From assembly GCF_014679505.1 (NCBI RefSeq), contig NZ_CP061474.1, positions 2,982,001 to 3,046,000 of the forward strand: 64,000 nucleotides of DNA. The letters are read 5' to 3'. Both the position numbers and the translations under genes were made by a program. This DNA comes from Geobacillus sp. 46C-IIa. Its GTDB lineage: Bacteria > Bacillota > Bacilli > Bacillales > Anoxybacillaceae. How positions within the stretch are numbered: position 1 is the stretch's first letter; every line of letters starts with the position of its first letter. Positions 43,443 through 54,689 of the stretch are shown piece after piece. The notes beneath the pieces are model-generated. The model ran no database searches. It saw only the letters and a program-made list of their open reading frames with translations, and was not told the DNA's origin.

Positions 43443-45083
43443 TCATCTGTCCGGCAGTCTCATCGTAACGGACAATTGTTCCGGTTCTGTCATCACCTCA
43501 ATCACAGTCGGTTTCGCCGCGGCAAGCGCCTGCTTAAACGCAGCGGCAAACTCATCGACCGTCCCCACCGTAACGCCGTTGGCGCCTAACGCCATAGCCA
43601 ATTTCGCAAATGATACTGCGCCCAGTCCGCTGCCGACCACCCGTCCAGGGAACTGAAGCTCTTGGTACATACGAATCGTTCCATACATCCGATTGTTAAA
43701 CACGAGGCTGATGACCGGGACGCCATAACGGGACGCGGTCTCCAGTTCGGCCGCCGTCATGAGAAACCCGCCATCGCCTGATAACGAAACGACCGGCCGC
43801 TCTGGATGAACAAGCTTTGCGCCAATGGCGGCCGGCAGCCCGTACCCCATCGCACCTGATGTCGGGCCGATATACAGATGCTGTTCCTTGAACGAGAAAA
43901 ACGTGTGCAGCCAGCCGGCAAAATTACCGGCATCGTTCGTAATGACACCGTCATCCGGCAGCTGCGCTTGCAGCTCGGCGATGATGGCTTCTTGCACGTT
44001 TCGCGGCGGCTGCGGCCGTCTTGCTGTTTCCTCATAGGCGCGCCGGCGCGCCAAGACCCATTCATTCCATGATGGGACGATCTGCCGCCCTGACAGCGCG
44101 CACAATGCTTCACGGGCGTCGGCTGCGACAGCGACGTCCGCGGAAAACACTTTGCCGAGCGCCTCCTCGTCGATATCGATATGGATGAGCGTCTGATGCG
44201 GCAGCGGCCATGTGTAATCTTGCGTCGTCACTTCCGATAACCGCGTGCCGATCGCCAAAATAAGATCCGCCTGCTTGGCCGTCTCAACAACGGCCGCTGG
44301 TGCGCCAAGGCCGAGGTGGCCGACATAAAGCCGGTGGTCATGGGGAAACACGTCATGGCGGCGAAACGCGGCAGCGACCGGAAGAGAATATTGTTCAGCA
44401 ACGCGGCGCAGCGCCTGCTCAGCGCGCGCCCGCTTCACCCCGCCGCCAGCGACAATGAGCGGCCGGCGGGCAGCGGCGAGCGCCGCTTCGATCCGCTTCA
44501 CCTCATCATCCGCCGGAGCGGGGCACGGCGCATCCATCGCCAGCAACACCGCCTCAGCGACCGTTGCCGTAAACACATCTTCCGGAATCGAGACAACCAC
44601 CGGCCCGGGCCGTCCCGTTTTCGCCACCCGAAACGCCCGTTGCACGAGTTCTGGAACGCGCTCAGGGTCGGTGATCTCGACTGCCCACTTCGCAAGCGGA
44701 CGAAACCATTCGTCTAGTTCTACCTCTTGAAAGCCTTCACGGCCGCGGAATCGGCGGTGCACTTGTCCTAACAGGACGACAAGCGGCGTCGAATCTTGAC
44801 GTGCTGTATGAACCCCGATCGCCAAATTGGCCGCGCCGACCCCGCGCGTCGCTAGGACAACACCCGGTTTGCCGGACGCTTTCGCATACGCCTCAGCCAT
44901 AAACGCCGCTCCGCCTTCATGGCGGGCAGAAATGAATTGGAGCGTCGGTTCATCGTACAACGCATCCAACAGCGGCAAATAACTTTCTCCCGGAACACCA
45001 AACAAATGAGAAATACGCTCTTGTTTTACACATTCGATAATCGCCTGCGGGACAGAAAGGCCGCGCACGATCCGCTTTTTCAT
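43443..45083 (-). CDS. Thiamine-diphosphate enzyme of the acetolactate synthase family, substrate unknown
   Basis: The 546-residue enzyme has the three TPP-enzyme domains. The catalytic glutamate is in SARHEGGAAFMAEAYA near residue 54, and the cofactor motif is SGDGGFLMTAAELETA ending at NNRMYGTIRMY. Acetolactate synthase, oxalyl-CoA decarboxylase and benzoylformate decarboxylase share this layout, so sequence alone does not fix the reaction. It overlaps the aminotransferase gene by four bases, so its substrate is probably the 2-oxo acid made by that enzyme. In a lysine pathway that would be 2-oxoadipate, with decarboxylation to glutarate semialdehyde; this is inference. Confidence 0.78.
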   Translation of the reverse strand: MKKRIVRGLSVPQAIIECVKQERISHLFGVPGESYLPLLDALYDEPTLQFISARHEGGAAFMAEAYAKASGKPGVVLATRGVGAANLAIGVHTARQDSTPLVVLLGQVHRRFRGREGFQEVELDEWFRPLAKWAVEITDPERVPELVQRAFRVAKTGRPGPVVVSIPEDVFTATVAEAVLLAMDAPCPAPADDEVKRIEAALAAARRPLIVAGGGVKRARAEQALRRVAEQYSLPVAAAFRRHDVFPHDHRLYVGHLGLGAPAAVVETAKQADLILAIGTRLSEVTTQDYTWPLPHQTLIHIDIDEEALGKVFSADVAVAADAREALCALSGRQIVPSWNEWVLARRRAYEETARRPQPPRNVQEAIIAELQAQLPDDGVITNDAGNFAGWLHTFFSFKEQHLYIGPTSGAMGYGLPAAIGAKLVHPERPVVSLSGDGGFLMTAAELETASRYGVPVISLVFNNRMYGTIRMYQELQFPGRVVGSGLGAVSFAKLAMALGANGVTVGTVDEFAAAFKQALAAAKPTVIEVMTEPEQLSVTMRLPDR

Positions 45084-46255
45084 GGCCGTCCCTCCCAGTC
45101 AATCGCCTTCCAGCGCCGGGCGGCTTCGAGCAGCCGTTCCGTCGGGGCGGCGAGCGATATGCGCACATACCCTTCCCCTGCTGAACCAAACGCCGTCCCT
45201 GGTGTCACGATCACCCCAGCCTCATCAAGCAGCCGGGCGGCAAACTCAGCGGCAGAGTAGCCAACCGCCGTCGGCACCCAAAGGAAAAACGTCGCCCGCA
45301 GCGGCCGGACGGGCACGCCCATTTGCCAAAGCGCGGCCGTCATGGCCTTCATCCGCTCTTCATAAATGCGGCTGTTCTCTTTTGCGGCTTCGATCCCTCC
45401 CCGCAATGCAGCGGCTGCTGCCTTTTGCACCGCTAGAAACTGACACGTATCGATATTGCTTTTTAAGATAGAAAGCGCCCGAATGGCCTCTTGATTGCCA
45501 ACGATATAACCGATGCGGCAACCAGCCATGTTATAGCTTTTCGACAAGGAACCAAATTCGACGGCAACTTCTTTGGCACCATCGACTTGCAGCACGCTTG
45601 GGGCAGAGGCGTCACCGAATGTCAACAATGAATAAGCTGAATCATGAGCGATGAAAAAACGGTGTTTTTTGGCCAGCGTGACTGCTTCGATGAAAACATC
45701 GATGGCGGCTAGTGATGCTGTTGGATTGCTTGGATAGTTTAACAGCATGATGTTGACTCGGTCGTATGTGGACGGATCAATAGCGGAAAATTGTGGTGCG
45801 TAGTCGCAATCGGCGTCGAGCGGCAAATCGATCGGCGTGCCGCGGGCAAGGTGAATAGCGGTGCGATACACCGGATAGCCCGGATTCGGAACGAGCACCG
45901 CATCCCCCGGATCGATCAGCGCCTGCAATAGATGGACAATGCCTTCTTTTGAGCCGATCAAAGCGAGCACTTCGGTATCCGGATCAAGCTTGACGCCATA
46001 CTGCCGCTCATAAAAGTCGGCGACGGCTTCGCGATATTCGCGGCAGCCAGCATACGGAGAATACGTATAATTGCGCGGGTCGTCAAGCTCGCGCTTCATC
46101 GCCTCAATAAGAAACGGCGGCGGCGGCAAATCTGGCGCGCCGATGCCTAAGTCGATGACATCAATGCCTTTTTGCGCCAGCTCGGCCTTTTTGCGCTCAA
46201 AGGCGGAAAACAAATACGGCGGCATTCCTCTCACTAAGTCGGAAGCCATCTTCAT
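45080..46255 (-). CDS. PLP-dependent class I aminotransferase
   Basis: The 391-residue enzyme is a fold-type I aminotransferase similar to LL-diaminopimelate aminotransferases and 2-aminoadipate aminotransferases. The PLP-binding lysine is in SLSKSYNMAGCRIG, the cofactor-contact asparagine in NYPSNPTAS, and the carboxylate arginine in YVRISLAAP. The start at 46255 has GGGGGAGAGG six bases upstream; a longer frame to 46363 lacks such a site. It is the first gene of a four-gene set and would convert 2-aminoadipate to 2-oxoadipate if that set degrades lysine. Confidence 0.82.
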   Translation of the reverse strand: MKMASDLVRGMPPYLFSAFERKKAELAQKGIDVIDLGIGAPDLPPPPFLIEAMKRELDDPRNYTYSPYAGCREYREAVADFYERQYGVKLDPDTEVLALIGSKEGIVHLLQALIDPGDAVLVPNPGYPVYRTAIHLARGTPIDLPLDADCDYAPQFSAIDPSTYDRVNIMLLNYPSNPTASLAAIDVFIEAVTLAKKHRFFIAHDSAYSLLTFGDASAPSVLQVDGAKEVAVEFGSLSKSYNMAGCRIGYIVGNQEAIRALSILKSNIDTCQFLAVQKAAAAALRGGIEAAKENSRIYEERMKAMTAALWQMGVPVRPLRATFFLWVPTAVGYSAAEFAARLLDEAGVIVTPGTAFGSAGEGYVRISLAAPTERLLEAARRWKAIDWEGRP

Positions 46256-46573
46256 CGCAGCCTCTCCCCCCTTCGATTCGATTGTTTGGGGCGCGGGACA
46301 GACAAACGGCAGGGCGTTCGATGCCGACTGAAGCCGGATCATCCCTCGCCATCGTTCGAACACGTCTGTTTAGCGAATGGTTTCTCTGATCGCTGGAACC
46401 GTTGCTTTATTGGGCACGTATCATTTGTCTTGTCTAGCTCTTCTCCTCTTGTAAACCATTTTATTATTCATTTGAAACAATTAGAATATCGATCGAGGCG
46501 AATGAATTCTCTTTCACCGCGCTTTTCCTGCCTTTCTTTTCACGCTAACGCTGTACAGGCATAATATCCAAAA
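46256..46573. other. Upstream region of the aminotransferase gene
   Basis: No gene, riboswitch or T-box leader was recognised here. An AT-rich stretch (about 46455-46500) contains TTGTTT and TAATAAAAT on the minus strand and is the likeliest place for the promoter of the lysine cluster, leaving an unusually long leader of about 200 bases. Confidence 0.4.
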
Positions 46574-46601
46574 GAAAAACCGGGCGCCTAGTCACGCCCG
46601 G
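46574..46601 (-). terminator. Terminator after thiC
   Basis: CCGGGCG (46601-46595 read on the minus strand) pairs with CGCCCGG (46586-46580), followed by TTTTTC. Confidence 0.85.
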
Positions 46602-46621
46602 CACACATATGCAGCCTCTTC

Positions 46622-48581
<1,960 letters not shown>

Positions 48582-48613
48582 TAAGCGTATGACAATGATG
48601 ACTGACTTTTTTT

Positions 48614-48642
48614 ATTTTACTGCACAACAGGCAAATGCGCAA
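48614..48642 (-). promoter_or_regulatory. Promoter of thiC
   Basis: TTGCGC (48642-48637) and TAAAAT (48619-48614) are spaced by 17 bases on the minus strand and would start transcription shortly before the riboswitch. Confidence 0.65.
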
Positions 48643-48689
48643 ACCATTTTGTTCCATGCCGTAGCTTTACAAACACACTTTTTCTCTAC

Positions 48690-49943
48690 TCATACTGAAA
48701 ATTGCTTTAGCATCGCCCGCATCTCGCCCGCCATCTGGCCGAGCGATGTCGACGAAGAGGCGATTTCCTCGACAGAGGCCATTTGTTCTTGGGTTGCTGC
48801 CGATACATTGGCAGCGCTAGCGGCTGACTGTTCAACGATTTGGGTCATTTGTTGGAGCGACTCATCCACCTGGCGGGCATGGCCCGTCATTTGTTCAATC
48901 GCGGACGATACTTGTCCAATTTGTTCGCTTACTTGACTGACCGCTCCGCGAATATCGGCAAACGACTGACCGGCGGCAGCGACGACGTCCAATCCTTGCG
49001 CCACTTCGGCGACGACCCGCTCCGTCGAGGCGATCGCCTGCTTCGTCTCTTCTTGAATGTAGCCAATGAGAGCGGAAATTTGCTGCGCTGAGCGTGCGGA
49101 CTGTTCCGCCAGTTTCCGCACCTCGCCGGCGACAACGGCGAACCCTTTCCCTTGTTCGCCGGCGCGCGCCGCCTCGATCGCCGCATTGAGCGCCAGCAAA
49201 TTCGTCTGTGACGCGATGCCCGTGATCGCTTCCGTAATTTGCCCGATCTCATTCGAGCGCTCCCCGAGCCCTTTGACGACTTGGCCGAGCGATTGAACGT
49301 GGTCGTAAATGAATTGCATTTGCTCAGCCATTTGCGTCACGGACTGCTTGCCAGCCTCTGCCTTTGCCGCCGTTTCTTGGGCGCTGTATGCCACTTCTTT
49401 CGTGCGGTGGGCAACGTCAACGAGCGTTTGGGAAATGTCATTGACCGATGCCGCTGTACCGCGGGACGCATCCGCCTGCTCTTCCGCGTCGGCAGCGAGC
49501 CTTTCCATCGTTGCCGCAATTTGTTCTGTCGCTCTCGTCGTCTGGTCAGCGACCGTAGCCAGCTGGCCGGAAAACTGCGACACTTCGTCGGCATGGTGTT
49601 GAATGCGGCCAATTACCTCTTGCCAAGCGTCCGCCATATCGTTTAACGATGCGGCAATCGGCCGCAGCTGCTGCACCTTGTCAAGCGGCACGCGCACCGT
49701 TAAGTCCCCGCCTGTCATCTTGTCTAAATATTTGTTAATAACGGCGATCGGAGCAACAAACCGTCGGTAATTGAGCGTTGCCGAAATGAAGCCGACAATC
49801 GCGCCAAACAGCAATGTACCAGCCAATGTCCACCAAAACGCCGCCCCGCGAATGCTGTTGGCCAGGCATATCGCAAGGCTGATCGCCGCTGTGCCAGGAA
49901 TGACGACGAACATCGTGCGAATGATATAAGCGCTTAACGACAA
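48690..49943 (-). CDS. Methyl-accepting chemotaxis-type protein without an extracellular ligand domain
   Basis: The 417-residue protein has two closely spaced membrane helices (about 10-28 and 34-53) with almost nothing between them, then a HAMP-like linker and a long cytoplasmic signalling domain. The signalling tip reads [51 protein letters not shown] across its hairpin. Lack of a ligand domain suggests sensing of membrane or energy state, or signal transfer from a partner. The best start is a TTG at 49943, behind GGGGGG; a longer frame to 50018 has no ribosome site. The family couples to CheA through CheW. Confidence 0.85.
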   Translation of the reverse strand: MSLSAYIIRTMFVVIPGTAAISLAICLANSIRGAAFWWTLAGTLLFGAIVGFISATLNYRRFVAPIAVINKYLDKMTGGDLTVRVPLDKVQQLRPIAASLNDMADAWQEVIGRIQHHADEVSQFSGQLATVADQTTRATEQIAATMERLAADAEEQADASRGTAASVNDISQTLVDVAHRTKEVAYSAQETAAKAEAGKQSVTQMAEQMQFIYDHVQSLGQVVKGLGERSNEIGQITEAITGIASQTNLLALNAAIEAARAGEQGKGFAVVAGEVRKLAEQSARSAQQISALIGYIQEETKQAIASTERVVAEVAQGLDVVAAAGQSFADIRGAVSQVSEQIGQVSSAIEQMTGHARQVDESLQQMTQIVEQSAASAANVSAATQEQMASVEEIASSSTSLGQMAGEMRAMLKQFSV

Positions 49944-50150
49944 ACTGTTTTCCCCCTTTTCTATCGTCCAAAAACTTTTTACTATTACTATCACATTGAC
50001 ATATTCGTCAGCACACATTTATTTTCCTTCTTTGTGCCCGCTCCGACAGCTTGAAATAAAATTTGTATTGCCAGCAAAAAGGAATTGTATTAAAATAACA
50101 ATTATCTTATAAATATTCATTTGCTAGATCAATAGAATGGAGGATCATTC

Positions 50151-52535
50151 ATGGATAAAAAGAAAATGATTGGCGGGGCGCTTGCCGTTGGTTTGCTGGC
50201 CTTTTCCCCTTGGACAGCTGCGCAAGCCGAGCCGGTCAAATGGACGAACGTCAATGCGTTTGAAGAACAAAACGGAAGCTTGTTTAACCAAGAAAACTAT
50301 GACTTTGTCAAGTTTTCACAAATCGGCGCCAAACTGAAAGAAATCGAAAAGCGGTCGAACCGCGTCAAAGTGGAAGTGAGGGGAACATCAGCGAATGGTT
50401 ATCCGCTTTATGTCGTCACGATTGCCGACCCGTCGACGCGCGGCAAATTCGGCAAAATTCAGGCGCTTCGGAAGCAAATGTTCAAAAACCCGGGCAAAGC
50501 GCAAGAATGGTTGGCGAACAACGAAGACTTCAAAGTGCCGATCATGATCAACGGTTCGATCCATGGGACTGAATTTGTCGGTACGGACGCCATTCTTCAA
50601 CTGATGGAACGGTTCGCCACACAAAACGATCACGTGACGAAACAAATTTTAGCGAACACCGTCCTCATTTTTAACGTCGTGCAAAACCCGGACGGGCGCG
50701 TGCAGGCGACGCGGTTTAACGGCGCGGGAATCGACTTGAACCGCGATTTTATCACCCAGTCGCAACCGGAAACGCGGGAAACAGTAGAATTAATCAAAGA
50801 ATGGAATCCGATGGTCTTCCTTGATACGCACGGGTATGTCAAAAACTATGGGCCAAACCTGCAAGGGCTGATCGAACCTTGCACGCCGCCGCATAACCCG
50901 AACTATGAATATGACTTGTACATCAAATGGGCGCTCGAGCAGGCAAAAGCGATGGAAGCGGAAATTCTGGCCGACAAAGCCTCTTATCAAGGCGAACTGT
51001 ACAAATCGATGGAAGGCGTCTATATCCCGTATCGAGACGATGCAGCCGGCTGGGATGACTATCCGCCGATTTTCACGCCTATGTACGCCATGTACCATGG
51101 CGCTTACGGTCATACGCTCGAAGCGCCAACTAACGATTGGGACGGCGTGCGCTGGCAATACAACGCGATTATGGGCGCGTTGAAATTCGCTGTTGAACAT
51201 AAGCAAGAAATGATCATCGACCAAATTGAAATGTTTAAACGCGGAATTACGTTCAACCATCCGCATCATCCGCAAGGCTTTTTCCCGAACGCCTATATTT
51301 TGCCGGTCGATGAAACTGATCCGACCGTCACGTTAAAAGCGGTTGAACATCTGCTCCGCAACGACATTGAAGTGAAGCAGGCGGCGCAGCCGTTTACCGT
51401 AGGCGGGACAACGTATCCGAAAGGGACGTACATCGTTCCGATGGATCAGGCAAAAGCGGGCTTAGCCAACACGATGCTTTGGGATGGCGAAGACATCACG
51501 GACGATACGCCGGCGATGTATGACATCTCGGCATGGAGTTTGCCGGAATTATGGGGATTTGCGGCCATCCCTGTTAACGAGAAGGTGAACGTCCCAGCGA
51601 CAAACGTAGGAAACGTCCAAGTGCAAGGGTCGTTAACCGGGAAAGGCCCATACCTCATTCCGAACAGCTCGGTCAGCGCCGTCCGTCTCGTGAATACGCT
51701 GTTGCAACAAGGCATTGCCGTCAAACGCGATGAGCGCGGAAACTTCTATGTGGAAGCGCCGGCCAACCGCATCGCAGCAGCTGTGAAAGAATCGGGACTG
51801 CATATTTCTACCGCCGCTGTTCCGGCTGATGCCGAACCGATTACAAGCGTCCGCATCGCCCTGTTGAAGGACGGCGGGATGAATAAGCAGCAATCCCATT
51901 CCGGCACGAAGCTGGCGCTGCAGCGCCTCGGCTTCCAAGTGACTGAATTGACGCCTGTCGAAGTGGCCGCAAACGGTCTTGATGGATTTGACGTCTTTAT
52001 TTACAGTGGCACGGAAAACTTGATTTCTTTCAAATTGAGTGCCGCGAATAAAGAGTTTGGCTTGCAAAGCGAAGAGCAGTACCACGCCTTCAAAGCAAAC
52101 GTCACCGCATTTGTCCAACATGGCGGCAAATATATCGCTGTCGGCGCTGGAGCGTCAAGAGCGACCTACACGCTCGGCCTCACCGATGACACGATTCATA
52201 TCGGCGGCTCAAACAGCAACGGCATCGTCCGTGTCAACTACAGCGGCACAGGGACAACCGTCGGCTACGGCCAAGGCGACATCGGCTTTGTGTACCGCCC
52301 GGTATGGTATACAAATACGGGCAATGATATCATCGAAGCGACATTGATGAACGATTCAGGCTTCTTCGTCGCCGGGCATTGGAAAAACCGCGATGCTGCC
52401 CAAGGGGCGGCTGTCATTGTCCGCGAACGAAACGCCGACGTCACGTTGATCGGGCTTGAAGCTGGATTCCGTGACCATACTGACTACCTGTTCCGCCTGC
52501 TGGCGAACGCCATCTGGGAAAACAAATCGATATGA
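50151..52535 (+). CDS. Secreted M14-family zinc carboxypeptidase
   Basis: The 794-residue exported protein starts with a signal peptide (IGGALAVGLLAFSPWTAAQA, about 7-26). The M14 catalytic domain follows, with zinc ligands in SIHGTEFVG (H and E) and in FLDTHGYVKNYG (H), and the catalytic glutamate in GHTLEAPTND. About 400 residues lie beyond it. They include a region resembling a glutamine-amidotransferase-like or beta-rich domain (IYSGTENL, YIAVGAGASR), unusual in small carboxypeptidases but common in large bacterial M14 proteins. It probably degrades extracellular peptides. The gene is monocistronic with a strong terminator; the start follows GGAGGATC. Confidence 0.88.
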   Translation: MDKKKMIGGALAVGLLAFSPWTAAQAEPVKWTNVNAFEEQNGSLFNQENYDFVKFSQIGAKLKEIEKRSNRVKVEVRGTSANGYPLYVVTIADPSTRGKFGKIQALRKQMFKNPGKAQEWLANNEDFKVPIMINGSIHGTEFVGTDAILQLMERFATQNDHVTKQILANTVLIFNVVQNPDGRVQATRFNGAGIDLNRDFITQSQPETRETVELIKEWNPMVFLDTHGYVKNYGPNLQGLIEPCTPPHNPNYEYDLYIKWALEQAKAMEAEILADKASYQGELYKSMEGVYIPYRDDAAGWDDYPPIFTPMYAMYHGAYGHTLEAPTNDWDGVRWQYNAIMGALKFAVEHKQEMIIDQIEMFKRGITFNHPHHPQGFFPNAYILPVDETDPTVTLKAVEHLLRNDIEVKQAAQPFTVGGTTYPKGTYIVPMDQAKAGLANTMLWDGEDITDDTPAMYDISAWSLPELWGFAAIPVNEKVNVPATNVGNVQVQGSLTGKGPYLIPNSSVSAVRLVNTLLQQGIAVKRDERGNFYVEAPANRIAAAVKESGLHISTAAVPADAEPITSVRIALLKDGGMNKQQSHSGTKLALQRLGFQVTELTPVEVAANGLDGFDVFIYSGTENLISFKLSAANKEFGLQSEEQYHAFKANVTAFVQHGGKYIAVGAGASRATYTLGLTDDTIHIGGSNSNGIVRVNYSGTGTTVGYGQGDIGFVYRPVWYTNTGNDIIEATLMNDSGFFVAGHWKNRDAAQGAAVIVRERNADVTLIGLEAGFRDHTDYLFRLLANAIWENKSI

Positions 52536-52538
52536 TCC

Positions 52539-52577
52539 AAAACGGGGGCTTCGACAATGGGGCCCCCGTTTTCACTT
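52539..52577 (+). terminator. Terminator after the M14 peptidase gene
   Basis: AAAACGGGGGC (52539-52549) pairs with GCCCCCGTTTT (52562-52572). Confidence 0.8.
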
Positions 52578-52690
52578 TTGTACTGCAACAAAATCGCCTG
52601 ATGATCGGCCATCCAATCGAACGAACTAGTCGGTTTTTCTTACTGCCCGCTTCCTCCCCTTGTACGGAAGGACCATTTTTTTGTTCCATG

Positions 52691-52747
52691 TTGAAAATGA
52701 TAATCATTTGTATTATGATTTTTATCGAAATTGATAATCGTTATCAA
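52691..52747 (+). promoter_or_regulatory. Fur-regulated promoter of the siderophore operon (two Fur boxes)
   Basis: TTGAAA (52691-52696) and TATGAT (52714-52719) are 17 bases apart. A Fur box overlaps this promoter (GAAAATGATAATCATTTGT, about 15 of 19 consensus positions). A second, nearly perfect 7-1-7 box follows at 52731-52747 (TTGATAATCGTTATCAA). Iron-loaded Fur would block the operon. Confidence 0.88.
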
Positions 52748-52761
52748 ATGGAGGGGTCCCA

Positions 52762-54684
52762 TTGCATTCGATCAGCCTCTTTCTTGATGAGGAAGAGAAA
52801 ACATATCAGTCTTTACAAACGATTGACCCGCCGCTGGCCCGTTTGTTTTGGTCTATTTTGCCAAATAGCCGGCGGCGCATCGCCGGCCGGCTGCTGCAGG
52901 CGCTCATTCGCGAACGGCTCATTCCCCCTGAACGGGTCATCTGGAAGCGCGCCGGGGAAGAATGGGAACTTTTCATCCCACTCTCCGGGATAAAACAGAT
53001 CAACGCGGCAGTAGCCGAACGGTTCAGCCTCGGTCAATTTGTCGTCACGCATCTTTGGCTGCTCGACGGAAAGGAGCGAAACCCCCTCTCCTCTCCTTTG
53101 GAGCTGCTTGAGCTTCTTCGGAGCGAAGGGCTCATCGGCTTCGCGCCAAACTGGAGCGGATTTTGCGCCGAAATCGCCAACAGCGTGATTAATGACGCGC
53201 TTGTCCAAGCCGCGGCCGAGCGGCGACGCTGTCGATGGCGCGATACATACGGATCAACGTACTCGTCTTCGTTCGAGTGGGTGCGCGCTCAGCCGCGGCC
53301 GTTCAGTCCGCTCGTCTTTTACGAACAGGCGGTCATTGACGGGCATACGTTGCACCCGTGCGCCAAAACAAGGCTTGGCTTTAGTGTCCAAGATATGATT
53401 GACTATTCACCGGAATGGGAAGCGAACGTCGCTCTTCCCTTGCTGGCGGTGCGCCGCAGCCATTGCCGCTTCGTTTCCTTTTCCTATGAACGGATGGCGA
53501 ATTGGGTTTACGAACAAGATGAAACGTTGCAGTCCGTTGTACAAAACGCGTTGCGGGCATACGGCCTGTCTGAATGCGAATACGACGTCATCCCTGTTCA
53601 TCCATGGCAATGGAAGCACGTCATCCAACAGCGTTTCCAAAACGAGCTGGCCGCACAAACCATCGTTCCGATCGATGGCGGCATACTGCCTGCTTATCCG
53701 CTCGTTTCCGTGCGGACGTTTATGATCCCCGGCGTTTCCGGCGATCATTTGAAAACGCCGGTCAACGTGCAAATGACAAGCGCCATCCGCATTGTATCCC
53801 CGGCGGCGGCAGCCAATGGGCCGCGATTATCGGCATGGCTGGCCGATGTACTCACAAAAGAACGGCTCACTCCCCGCTTTCGGATCGTCAGTGAAAAGGC
53901 AGGCATCTGCTTCTTGCCTCGCGGCCGAACGGACGAGGAGGCAGCGGCTCTGGGCAAACAGCTCTCGGCCATCGTCCGGGACAATCCGGAACGCGGCCTG
54001 AACGAAGGGGAGATCGCGCTGCCGGCCGTGGCGCTTCTTTCTCCGTCTTTCCTAAGCAACAAACCCGTGGCGGCCGAACTTGTCGAGGAATATGCGGAAG
54101 ATCAAGCGGCAAGCTCCATGCGTGAAGCGGCTTTGTCATTTTTTCGTCAATATGCGGAAACGCTCATTCCGCCGTTGCTCGTTCTTTTATGCAAGTACGG
54201 AATCAGTCTCGAAGCCCACTTGCAAAACAGCGTCCCTGTCTTTCGCCGCGGTGTGCCTCAAGCGATGCAAGTTCGCGATTTAGGGGGCATTCGCCTTCAT
54301 TCCGGTCGTTTCGGACGCCATCGCTACCCGCTCGATGAGCTCGCACCGTCAAGCATTGTGACAGCGGATATCGCCGAGCTGCAGCACACATTCACCCATG
54401 CTGTCATTCACAACCATCTTGGCGAGCTGATCGCCTGCTTGTCTCGCACATTCTCTGTTGAGGAACCGCTCTTTTGGCAGACGCTGGCCGACGTGATCGA
54501 AGAGGCGTTCGCTTTGCTCGCCTGCGACAGCGAAAGCAAAGAACAGGTCAAACAAGATCGCGAAGCGCTATTTTCCCCGGTGCTGCCGATGAAAGCGCTC
54601 GTCGCTATGCGCTTAACGGACGATCTTCGCAACCATTTCATTGAAACGGCCAATCCGCTGGCCAAATGGAAAAGGGAGGAATGA
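52762..54684 (+). CDS. NIS siderophore synthetase (IucA/IucC family), first
   Basis: The 640-residue enzyme forms an amide or ester between a carboxylate (usually citrate or a citryl intermediate) and an amine, with ATP. Family motifs are HPCAKTRLGFS near residue 200, VHPWQWKHVIQ, VNVQMTSAIRIVSP, SLEAHLQNSVPVF and RDLGGIRLH, followed by a FhuF-like C-terminal part. The TTG start has GGAGGGG seven bases upstream, and the second Fur box lies just before that. It leads a four-gene operon. Which carboxylate it uses (type A, B or C) cannot be fixed by eye. Confidence 0.9.
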   Translation: MHSISLFLDEEEKTYQSLQTIDPPLARLFWSILPNSRRRIAGRLLQALIRERLIPPERVIWKRAGEEWELFIPLSGIKQINAAVAERFSLGQFVVTHLWLLDGKERNPLSSPLELLELLRSEGLIGFAPNWSGFCAEIANSVINDALVQAAAERRRCRWRDTYGSTYSSSFEWVRAQPRPFSPLVFYEQAVIDGHTLHPCAKTRLGFSVQDMIDYSPEWEANVALPLLAVRRSHCRFVSFSYERMANWVYEQDETLQSVVQNALRAYGLSECEYDVIPVHPWQWKHVIQQRFQNELAAQTIVPIDGGILPAYPLVSVRTFMIPGVSGDHLKTPVNVQMTSAIRIVSPAAAANGPRLSAWLADVLTKERLTPRFRIVSEKAGICFLPRGRTDEEAAALGKQLSAIVRDNPERGLNEGEIALPAVALLSPSFLSNKPVAAELVEEYAEDQAASSMREAALSFFRQYAETLIPPLLVLLCKYGISLEAHLQNSVPVFRRGVPQAMQVRDLGGIRLHSGRFGRHRYPLDELAPSSIVTADIAELQHTFTHAVIHNHLGELIACLSRTFSVEEPLFWQTLADVIEEAFALLACDSESKEQVKQDREALFSPVLPMKALVAMRLTDDLRNHFIETANPLAKWKREE

Positions 54685-54689
54685 GAACG

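Noticed and set aside
46256..46573. A lysine riboswitch or T-box leader before the lysine degradation genes
   Set aside because: Neither the L-box core nor the T-box sequence was found in the long leader.
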